Assembly: GCA_945956975.1 (NCBI GenBank)
Contig: CAMFKC010000013.1
Span: 1 to 13,198, forward strand
Origin: an uncultured Methylocystaceae bacterium
GTDB taxonomy: Bacteria > Pseudomonadota > Alphaproteobacteria > Rhizobiales > Beijerinckiaceae
Direction: 5' to 3'
DNA length: 13,198 nucleotides
Positions 8,401-13,198 of this stretch are shown piece by piece (position 1 is the first letter of the stretch; each line of letters opens with the position of its first letter). Position numbers and translations under genes: made by a program. The notes beneath the pieces were generated by a model. The model was not told where the DNA came from. It made no database searches and worked only from the letters and a program-made list of their open reading frames with translations.

Positions 8401-9556
8401 CAAATGGGCGGTGGCGCTGACGACGGAAGTGACGCTGGAGACGCTGTCCTCGCTGTTCGCCACCGTCTACATGCGCACCTGGTATCGCCTGATGGGCGCG
8501 GGCATCGGCAAGGATTCCGAGATCTCGACGAACCTCTCCGGCCGCTACGACATCGTCGACATCGGCGACAAATGCTTCATCGCCGACGAGGTGGTGCTGG
8601 GCGACGAGGACATCCGCCGCGGCTGGATGACGCTCGCCAGCGTCAAGACGGGCTCGCGCGTCTTCGTGGGCAACGACGGCGTGGTGCCGCCGGGCGCGAT
8701 CATTCCCTCGGGCGCGCTGATCGGCATCAAGTCCAAGCCGCCGGCCAACGAACTCATGTCGGAAGGCGACACATGGTTCGGCTCGCCGCCGATCAAGCTG
8801 CCCGTGCGCCAGAAGTTCGACGGCGGCGGCGCCAACTGGACCTACGAGCCGCCGTGGTGGAAAAAGGCGATGCGCGCGACCTTCGAGGCCGTGCACATCT
8901 CGCTGCCGACCATGCTCTACATCACCTTCGGCACCTGGGCGGTGCAATGGTTCGGGCAGACGATCCTCGACCGGCACTACGGCGCGTTCATCTTCTATTT
9001 CATCGTCTCCTCCGTCCTGATCTCCGTCGCGATGACCGCTGTCGTCATCGGCATCAAATGGGCGACGATGGGCCGCTATCAGCCGCAGGTGCAGCCGATG
9101 TGGTCCTTCTGGGCCATGCGCACGGAAGCGGTCGCGGTCATGTACTGGGGCCTTGCGGGTCGCGTCTTCCTCGACCACCTGCGCGGCACGCCCTTCCTGC
9201 CTTGGACGCTTCGCCTGTTCGGCGCGAAGATCGGGCGCGGCGTCTACATGGACATGACGGACATCACCGAGTTCGACTGCGTGACGGTCGGCGATTTCTG
9301 CGCACTGAACTCGCTCTGCGCGCTGCAGACGCACCTTTACGAGGACCGCGTGATGAAGGTGGGCAACGTCCACCTCGGCAAGGGCGTCACCGTGGGCGCG
9401 GGCTCGACGGTCCTCTACGACACGCAGGTCGGCGATTTCGCCCAGCTCGGGCCGCTGACGCTGGTGATGAAGGGCGAGTCCATTCCGGCGAGTTCCGAAT
9501 GGATCGGCGCTCCGGCGGAGCCGCGCGTGCGGGAAAAGCAGGCTGTGGCGGCCTGA
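5495..9556 (+). CDS. Pls/PosA-family non-ribosomal peptide synthetase (putative cationic poly-amino-acid synthetase)
   Basis: A 1353-residue membrane-bound single-module synthetase, close to the roughly 1300 residues of Streptomyces Pls. Adenylation domain (about 30-530): YTSGSTGVPKG (194-204), NSYGPTEATV (326-335), YRSGD (414-418), GRIDDQVKIRGFRVELGEIE (432-451), catalytic K523 in LPSGKVNR. Carrier domain (about 545-620): phosphopantetheine serine S581 in LGGHSL. The rest has no condensation domain with HHxxxDG and no thioesterase; instead, three units each of two membrane segments (about 644-672 and 682-710; 878-905 and 920-950; 1136-1155 and 1164-1190) followed by a hexapeptide-type domain (about 752-855, 996-1100, 1240-1342). 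This is the Pls layout, where such domains link one amino acid into a homopolymer. Substrate residues aligned to GrsA read D240 L241 E244 D283 I303 G305 S327 V335 V336 K523, pointing to a basic amino acid (inference). The ATG has only a weak ribosome binding site; a GTG at codon 30 is a less likely alternative. Confidence 0.9.
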   Translation: MNEIENNVAEAPTAALPEAAPAPETVTKAVLVGRVAPEHLRDELLAEIFADTVRARAGHAAMETLERIYSYAEVDALATAIARALVARDIGPGHVVGLWMARGPELLIAQIAIAKTGAAWLPFDADAPVDRIAVCLQDAEAKGLLTSAEFALKAEGHMPCPILIDEAIVDPADNRPVDARALGATPDHAAYMIYTSGSTGVPKGIVITGRNICHYLRSANEVYGVGPSDIVFQGASVAFDLSMEEIWIPYLVGATLFVATPQIMGEADKLPDILDDAGVTVLDTVPTLLAMLPKDAPKLRIIILGGEACPPAVAARWCKPGRTIFNSYGPTEATVVATAAIVEPDKPVTIGGPIPNYTAYVCDDMLNLLDRGIEGELLIGGPGVAKGYLKRDELTAEKFVANPFSSSGADPILYRSGDAVVLDEAGNINFRGRIDDQVKIRGFRVELGEIEAKLTDLAGVSQAAVVLRAVDGIDELVAFLVPNKGATLDARQMRADLRANLPAYMVPGRYEILDTLPKLPSGKVNRNLLKKAELTAAAPVEEQEEPRTETEAALLDAAKRTLPPQAMPFDADFFTDLGGHSLLAARFVSAVRQTPHLASITLQDVYNLRSLRAIAAHLDGKADAAGPARDLSFEPPPFLRRFLCGLAQAIALPFILALMTAQWLGVFVSYMLLTDPDANLLSEIVALLGVYLCINLATILISIGAKWLLLGRTKPGRYPLWGSYYFRWWLAQHLIALCHVKWFQASPIMRLYLTAMGAKIGEDAIISEVEAGAIDLVTIGAGASLGTKLKLANVRIVGNEMIVGRIDIGADAYVGTSCVIEDGCVIGQGAELKDLTSVPAGTEIGAHEIWDGSPARKTGMVDEAELPAQATTTPGRRALHTFVYTVLLLIIPPLGLLPIFPAFWVFDRMDSWLDILDRTYYLLAIPIFAWPTSFALVILTVGFIAAVRWAVLPRVKEGVYSIHSWFYLRKWAVALTTEVTLETLSSLFATVYMRTWYRLMGAGIGKDSEISTNLSGRYDIVDIGDKCFIADEVVLGDEDIRRGWMTLASVKTGSRVFVGNDGVVPPGAIIPSGALIGIKSKPPANELMSEGDTWFGSPPIKLPVRQKFDGGGANWTYEPPWWKKAMRATFEAVHISLPTMLYITFGTWAVQWFGQTILDRHYGAFIFYFIVSSVLISVAMTAVVIGIKWATMGRYQPQVQPMWSFWAMRTEAVAVMYWGLAGRVFLDHLRGTPFLPWTLRLFGAKIGRGVYMDMTDITEFDCVTVGDFCALNSLCALQTHLYEDRVMKVGNVHLGKGVTVGAGSTVLYDTQVGDFAQLGPLTLVMKGESIPASSEWIGAPAEPRVREKQAVAA
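7421..9523 (+). repeat. Three-fold protein-level repeat inside the synthetase
   Basis: Units at about 7421-8062, 8126-8803 and 8900-9523 each encode a membrane-segment pair, an aromatic W-S-[YFW]-[YF]-x-[RM]-type patch (WGSYYFRWW, HSWFYLRKW, MWSFWAMRT), a G-A-x-I-G entry motif (MGAKIG, MGAGIG, FGAKIG), then hexapeptide-like strands ending in a G-[SA]-P motif (DGSPAR, FGSPPI, IGAPAE). The similarity is at protein level; I did not find long identical DNA. It suggests ancient internal triplication of one membrane-plus-beta-helix unit. Confidence 0.75.
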
Positions 9557-9644
9557 AGCCGCAGCCCGGCTTTCTGCGAAACCGTTGAGGCCGATCAAGG
9601 CGCGAGCGCGGGCGCGGCCCCAGTCTCCATCACGTTTTCATGTC

Positions 9645-9650
9645 GGGAGG
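9645..9650 (+). promoter_or_regulatory. Ribosome binding site of ppk2
   Basis: GGGAGG, seven bases before the GTG at 9658. It favours that GTG over a second in-frame GTG nine bases downstream. In the 101-base gap after the synthetase there is no T-tailed terminator; a GCGGC/GCCGC hairpin (9548-9562) spans the synthetase stop codon. Read-through into ppk2 is therefore plausible. Confidence 0.75.
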
Positions 9651-9657
9651 CTGAGGG

Positions 9658-10629
9658 GTGACGCACGTGGAAAATCAGAACGCCGGAACCCAGGCAGCCG
9701 CTGCCGCAGACAAGCCGAAGGACAAGGCGCCGAAGGCCGACGCGCCCAAGGAACATGTGTCGGTCGGCGCCATGCGCCACGACCCGATCCTGATCCGCAA
9801 ACTGTTCGAGAGCGGCGAATACCCATACGCGCAGCACATGCGCACCAAGCCCTACGAAGAGCACATGATCGCGCTGCAGCAGGAATTGCTGAAGGCGCAG
9901 CGCTGGATCGAGGAAAGCGGAGAGAAAATCATGGTCCTGTTCGAGGGCCGCGACGCCGCCGGCAAGGGCGGCACGATCAAGCGCTTCATGGAGCACATGA
10001 ACCCGCGCACGGCGCGCGTCGTGGCGCTGCAGAAGCCGACAGAGCGCGAGAAGACGCAATGGTTCTTCCAGCGCTACATCCAGCAGTTTCCAGCCGCCGG
10101 CGAGCTCTGCCTGTTCGACCGCTCCTGGTACAATCGCGCCGGCGTCGAGCGCGTCATGGGCTTCTGCACCCCCGCCGAATATCTCGAATTCATGCGCCAG
10201 TGCCCGGAGATCGAGCGCATGATCGTGCGCTCGGGCATCCGCCTGTTCAAATACTGGTTCTCGGTGTCGCGCGAGGAGCAGAAGCGCCGCTTCGAGTCCC
10301 GCGAGCACGATCCGCTGAAGCAGTGGAAGCTGTCGCCGATCGACCGCGCCTCGCTCGACAAGTGGGACGACTACACCGAAGCGAAGGAGGCGATGTTCTT
10401 CTACACCGACACCGCCGACGCGCCCTGGACGATCGTGAAGTCCGACGACAAGAAGCGCGCGCGCGTGAATTGCATGTCGCACTTCCTGTCGTCCCTGCCC
10501 TACCCGAACAAGGATCATTCCATCGTGCGCACGCCTGATCCGCTGATCGTCGGCACGACGGAGCATGTGATCGGGCGCGACTCGCAGATCCTCGGCAAGA
10601 CCGTGCATCCGGATTTGAAGCGGGGCTAG
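9658..10629 (+). CDS. ppk2: Polyphosphate kinase 2 (PPK2 subfamily I-like)
   Basis: Transfers phosphate between polyphosphate and nucleoside diphosphates, in this subfamily mostly making ATP or GTP from ADP or GDP; cytoplasmic. The 323-residue product has Walker A GRDAAGKGG (97-105), the Walker B/lid-proximal FDRSWYNR (153-160), the lid stretch around SREEQKRRFESRE (204-216), WKLSPIDR (223-230) and a C-terminal DDKKRARVNCMSHFLSSLPY (263-282), which matches the one-domain subfamily-I (ADP-type) enzymes rather than the AMP-using subfamily II or the class III type. Residues 1-35 are a low-complexity Ala/Lys/Asp/Pro tail, variable in this family. The start is GTG. The gene follows the synthetase on the same strand with a 101-base gap, and its TAG stop overlaps by two bases the stop of the convergent flavin-reductase-like gene. 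Confidence 0.94.
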   Translation: MTHVENQNAGTQAAAAADKPKDKAPKADAPKEHVSVGAMRHDPILIRKLFESGEYPYAQHMRTKPYEEHMIALQQELLKAQRWIEESGEKIMVLFEGRDAAGKGGTIKRFMEHMNPRTARVVALQKPTEREKTQWFFQRYIQQFPAAGELCLFDRSWYNRAGVERVMGFCTPAEYLEFMRQCPEIERMIVRSGIRLFKYWFSVSREEQKRRFESREHDPLKQWKLSPIDRASLDKWDDYTEAKEAMFFYTDTADAPWTIVKSDDKKRARVNCMSHFLSSLPYPNKDHSIVRTPDPLIVGTTEHVIGRDSQILGKTVHPDLKRG

Positions 10630-11306
10630 CTGGCCTCGGCGAAGCCTGCGCGGGCGCGGTCGATGTCGGGGCTACGGTAGGCGGCTTCAGGGACGCTCGC
10701 GAGCCGCGACGGCTGGATCTGCGGACCGAGGCCGTAGAATTTCTGGAAGCTCATGATCAGGGGACGCCACTTGTCGGGATCGACGCGGTTCGACGCGCCG
10801 TCCAGCATGATGTCGTCAGCCAGGTGCACGCGCAGGATGCGCAGTTCGAACGAGACGACTGCGCCCTTCAGCCAGGGGTCGTTCTGCGCGAGGCCATGCT
10901 CGCCTTCGAGCGTCGCCTCCATATGGACGGGACATTCCCGCGCGCGCGGCGGCGCGACCATTTCGCTCGCCGCCTCCGTGAACCCCGCGAGTGCGAATTT
11001 ATCAGCCACATGCCTATAGCCGCGCTGCGTCTTGCGCGCCGGTACCGGATCGGATCCAGTCGTGAGCGCGATGCGGTCGACGTAGGCCGCCTGACTGGCC
11101 GATGGGAGGTTGAGAACGCACTGGCGCGTGCGACGAATGTTCTCGGTCGTTCGCGACGATGCGTCGAGACCGATCATGCAGCGCCATCCGAGCCAGAAGA
11201 CGGAAGACATGGGCGCGAGATTGGCGGAGCCGTCCTCGTTCGCGGTGCTGATGAGAACGACAGGCGTGCCGAAATAGAGAATGGCGGGTTCGTGTGCGCG
11301 ATGCAT
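10626..11306 (-). CDS. Flavin reductase family / FMN-binding split-barrel protein
   Basis: A 226-residue protein that resembles the flavin reductase-like (DIM6/NTAB) family, in which an FMN-binding split barrel dimerises and moves electrons from NAD(P)H or carries flavin. Visible family traits are the N-terminal strand TPVVLISTANEDGSANLAPMSS (14-35, the usual place for the flavin-contacting Ser/Asn/Pro segment), WRCMIGLDASSRTTENIRRT (41-60, the typical SxTxxNI motif) and the QCVLNLPSA strand (62-70). Partner enzyme and substrate are unknown. GGAGG six bases before the ATG at 11306 sets the start. It lies 76 bases downstream of the sorbosone-dehydrogenase-type gene on the same strand and may share its transcript. 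No terminator with a T run is seen at its end, where it meets ppk2. Confidence 0.85.
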   Translation of the reverse strand: MHRAHEPAILYFGTPVVLISTANEDGSANLAPMSSVFWLGWRCMIGLDASSRTTENIRRTRQCVLNLPSASQAAYVDRIALTTGSDPVPARKTQRGYRHVADKFALAGFTEAASEMVAPPRARECPVHMEATLEGEHGLAQNDPWLKGAVVSFELRILRVHLADDIMLDGASNRVDPDKWRPLIMSFQKFYGLGPQIQPSRLASVPEAAYRSPDIDRARAGFAEAS

Positions 11307-11382
11307 GCTGAGCCTCCGATGAATTGACACCGGCAGACGTAAGCGCGGCGAAAGCGACGGCCCACCCGTTTCCTGCTGAGAC

Positions 11383-12507
11383 TTACTTTTTGTAAGAGAT
11401 GCGGTAGATCGCGCCTGCATAATCATCGGAAACGAGCAGCGCGCCATCCTTGTCCTGCAGCACATCGACGGGCCGGCCGAGATAGGTTCGCGGCCCCTGC
11501 AGAAAGCCGGAGGCGAAGACCTCTTCCTTCCCAAACTTGCCCTCGGCTGTCGCTATTACTCGCACGATGCGGCCGCCGCTGAACACGCTGCGGTTCCATG
11601 AGCCGTGTTCGGCGATGAAGATCGAATTGCGATAGCCTTCGGGAAATTGCGCGCCGGTATAAAATTTCATGCCGAGCGGCGCGACATGGGCGCCGAGGTT
11701 CGTGACCGGCGGCGTGAACTCATTGCACCTGCGTCCGGCCGCGAATTTCGGATCAGGCGTGTCGCCCTGGTGGCAATAGGGGAAGCCGTATTCCGCGCCG
11801 TCCTTCGCGATCATGTTGAGCTTGTCGGCGGGCATGTCGTCGCCCATGAGGTCGCGCGCGTTTTCCGTAAACCAGACGCGGCCCGAGCGTGGGTCGATGT
11901 CGGCGCCCACGGTGTTGCGCACGCCGCGCGCAATCGTCTCGGCCTTGCCCGTGGAGAGATCGAGCCGGCGCATCTCGCCTGTCCCCTTGGGCAGGTCGCA
12001 GATGTTGCAGGGCGCGCCGACGCCGAAGACGAGACGGTCTTGCGTGTCGGATGTCAGATATTTCCAGCCGTGATGGCGGCTCGACGGCAGGTCGTCGTAG
12101 ACGACCTGCGGCGCCGGCATATGGTCCAGGCTGTCCTCGGCGCGGTCGTAGCGCAGGATGCGGTTGACCGCGGCGACGTCGAGCGCGCCGTCGCGGAAAG
12201 CGAGGCCGGTCGGCATGGTCAGCCCCTTCAGGATCGTACGCACCGTCCGCTTGCCGCCCTGCTCGGTCACCGCATAGACGGCGCCGGCGTCGAAGGAGCC
12301 GACGAACAGCGTGCCCTTGTCGCCCCAGGCCATCTGGCGAGCTTCCGGCAGGCCTGAAGCGTAGACCGAGATCGAAAACCCCTCGGGAAGCCTGATCTTC
12401 TTGAGGTTTTCGAGGAGTTGCGGCTCGGGCGTGGCGTCGCGGGCCGCCGCCGGAGCGACAGGCGCCAATGCGGCGGCGAAAAGAATGGCGGCGATGATCT
12501 GGCGCAC
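11383..12507 (-). CDS. Exported PQQ-type sugar/sorbosone dehydrogenase family protein
   Basis: A 374-residue periplasmic beta-propeller of the soluble aldose/L-sorbosone dehydrogenase-like family, thought to oxidise sugars or related aldehydes using pyrroloquinoline quinone. Residues 1-22 form a signal peptide (VRQIIAAILFAAALAP, ending PAAA). Family marks are LPEGFSISVYASGLPEARQMAWG (40-62), HHGWKYL (145-151), CNIC (167-170), EYGFPYCH (239-246), AHVAPLGMKFY (273-283), FIAEHGSWNRS (297-307) and RPVDVLQDKDGALLVSDDYAG (345-365). Four cysteines (167, 170, 245, 261) could form disulfides. A GTG start at 12507 is chosen because AGGGAG lies six bases upstream and the signal peptide begins there; the longer ATG frame (12564) adds 19 residues and weakens the signal peptide. 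PQQ use and the substrate are inferred from family. No PQQ synthesis genes are in the window. Confidence 0.88.
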   Translation of the reverse strand: MRQIIAAILFAAALAPVAPAAARDATPEPQLLENLKKIRLPEGFSISVYASGLPEARQMAWGDKGTLFVGSFDAGAVYAVTEQGGKRTVRTILKGLTMPTGLAFRDGALDVAAVNRILRYDRAEDSLDHMPAPQVVYDDLPSSRHHGWKYLTSDTQDRLVFGVGAPCNICDLPKGTGEMRRLDLSTGKAETIARGVRNTVGADIDPRSGRVWFTENARDLMGDDMPADKLNMIAKDGAEYGFPYCHQGDTPDPKFAAGRRCNEFTPPVTNLGAHVAPLGMKFYTGAQFPEGYRNSIFIAEHGSWNRSVFSGGRIVRVIATAEGKFGKEEVFASGFLQGPRTYLGRPVDVLQDKDGALLVSDDYAGAIYRISYKK

Positions 12508-12513
12508 GGGCGT

Positions 12514-12519
12514 CTCCCT
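12514..12519 (-). promoter_or_regulatory. Ribosome binding site of the sugar dehydrogenase
   Basis: On the minus strand this reads AGGGAG, six bases before the GTG at 12507, and decides that start over the ATG at 12564. The 92-base gap 12508-12599 also holds TTGACG at 12565-12570 on the plus strand, 30-35 bases before the aroC ATG, as a possible -35 box without a clear -10. Confidence 0.65.
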
Positions 12520-12599
12520 GACCGGGGAAGCTAGCGCGCCCGCGGCCCGTCGCCAGCCGCGCATTTGACGGTCGGGCGAAAGCGCGACACAAGGCGGGC

Positions 12600-13151
12600 A
12601 TGTCGCACAATACCTTTGGGCACCTCTTTCGCGTCACCACCTTCGGCGAGAGCCACGGCAAGGCGCTCGGCTGCGTGGTCGACGGCTGCCCGCCGATGAT
12701 CCCGCTGGAAGAAGCCGACATCCAGGGCTTTCTCGACAAGCGCCGCCCCGGCCAGTCGCGCTTCACCACGCAGCGGCAGGAGCCGGATGCGGTGAAGATC
12801 CTGTCCGGCGTCTTCATCGATGAAGCGACGGGCAAGCAGGTGACGACCGGCACGCCGATCGCGCTCATGATCGAGAATGTCGACCAGCGCTCGAAGGACT
12901 ATTCCGACATCAAGGACAAGTTCCGGCCGGGCCATGCCGATTTCACCTACGAGGCGAAATACGGCATCCGCGATTATCGCGGCGGCGGGCGTTCGTCGGC
13001 GCGCGAGACGGCTTCCCGCGTCGCGGCCGGCGCCGTCGCGCGCAAGGTGATCGAGGGCGTGTCGGTGCGCGGCGCGCTGGTGCAGATCGGCCCGCACAGG
13101 ATCGATCGCAATCGCTGGGACTGGGACGAGGTCGACAACAATCCCTTCTTC
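12600..13151 (+). CDS. aroC: Chorismate synthase, 5' half only (cut by adapter)
   Basis: Converts 5-enolpyruvylshikimate 3-phosphate to chorismate, the last shared step of aromatic amino acid synthesis, using reduced FMN. The 184 genuine residues follow the family closely: FGESHGKALGCVVDG (15-29, with catalytic-region H19), RRPGQSRFTTQR, KILSGVF, GHADFTYEAKYG, and the signature YRGGGRSSARETASRVAAGA. E. coli AroC has 361 residues, so about half is missing. The last genuine codon is TTC at 13149-13151 (NPFF, as in E. coli); after that the frame reads into sequencing adapter, giving the false peptide LSLIHISEPTRRS. This is an assembly edge, not a broken gene. The AAGGCGGG just before the ATG may be the ribosome binding site. 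It is divergent from the sugar dehydrogenase. Confidence 0.95.
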
Positions 13152-13198
13152 CTGTCTCTTATACACATCTCCGAGCCCACGAGACGCTCATGAATCTC
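13152..13198. other. Nextera sequencing adapter read-through (artefact)
   Basis: CTGTCTCTTATACACATCT (13152-13170) is the Nextera transposase mosaic end, followed by CCGAGCCCACGAGAC (13171-13185), an eight-base i7 index GCTCATGA (13186-13193), and ATCTC (13194-13198), the first bases of the Illumina P7 tail. The order is exactly that of library read-through. Translated in either direction it gives the well-known spurious peptides SLIHISEPTR and MYKRQ. These 47 bases are not from the organism. Confidence 0.99.

Noticed and set aside
7612..9588. A 658-codon frame on the same strand as the synthetase, shifted by one base
   Set aside because: Arg/Ala-rich shadow; it has no start signal and lies inside the proven synthetase frame, so it is not evidence of a frameshift.
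5327..9598. A 1423-codon open frame antisense to the synthetase, rich in Arg, His, Asp and Gly
   Set aside because: It mirrors the coding frame of the real synthetase gene in GC-rich DNA; it has no recognisable domain and low-complexity composition.
9640..9654. Four-codon upstream frame ATG-TCG-GGA-GGC-TGA over the ppk2 ribosome binding site
   Set aside because: No ribosome binding site of its own, and so short a frame is expected by chance.
11382..11396. CTTAC-TTTTT-GTAAG palindrome at the end of the sugar dehydrogenase gene as terminator
   Set aside because: Only five pairs, mostly A-T, within the last codons and stop; no GC-rich stem and no T run after it.
12531..13166. Minus-strand frame beginning MYKRQ opposite aroC
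   Set aside because: The start lies in adapter sequence and the rest is antisense to aroC.

Overview
The window reads as a high-GC alphaproteobacterial chromosome fragment, most likely Hyphomicrobiales/Rhizobiales. This rests on overall protein style, tightly packed genes with GGAGG-type ribosome binding sites, GTG/TTG starts, and the mix of an extensin-like protein, a sorbosone-dehydrogenase-type protein and a subfamily-I PPK2. I cannot name the genus. The right end is not biological: from 13152 the sequence is Nextera adapter, so the true sequence is about 13151 bases and ends inside aroC at a contig edge.

Layout, left to right. (1) 10-1638 (-): acyl-CoA ligase, divergent from a MarR regulator at 1856-2317 (+). 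The 217-base gap between them carries a perfect 10-base inverted repeat next to a candidate promoter. (2) 2374-3144 (+): exported extensin-like protein with M15-peptidase-type zinc motifs. It meets an amidase (3145-4557, -) tail to tail, with no base between the two stop codons. (3) 4705-5310 (+): histidine phosphatase, then 184 bases to (4) 5495-9556 (+), a 1353-residue single-module non-ribosomal peptide synthetase of the Pls/PosA type: adenylation domain, carrier domain, then three repeats of a membrane-segment pair plus a hexapeptide-repeat domain. (5) 9658-10629 (+): polyphosphate kinase 2, whose stop overlaps the stop of (6) 10626-11306 (-), a flavin-reductase-like split-barrel protein. 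Upstream of that on the same strand is (7) 11383-12507 (-), an exported PQQ-type sugar/sorbosone dehydrogenase. (8) 12600-13151 (+): the first half of aroC (chorismate synthase), cut off by adapter.

The most interesting element is the synthetase. Its architecture matches enzymes that make cationic homopoly-amino acids (epsilon-poly-L-lysine, delta-poly-L-ornithine), and the specificity residues I read from its adenylation domain (D-L-E-D-I-G-S-V-V-K) have two acidic pocket positions, as expected for a basic amino acid. PPK2 follows on the same strand 101 bases downstream. PPK2 could regenerate ATP for the synthetase, or the polycation could meet polyphosphate in the cell. Both ideas are inference from position. 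The other genes look like ordinary metabolic or envelope genes. No RNA genes, CRISPR arrays, insertion sequences or phage genes were seen.
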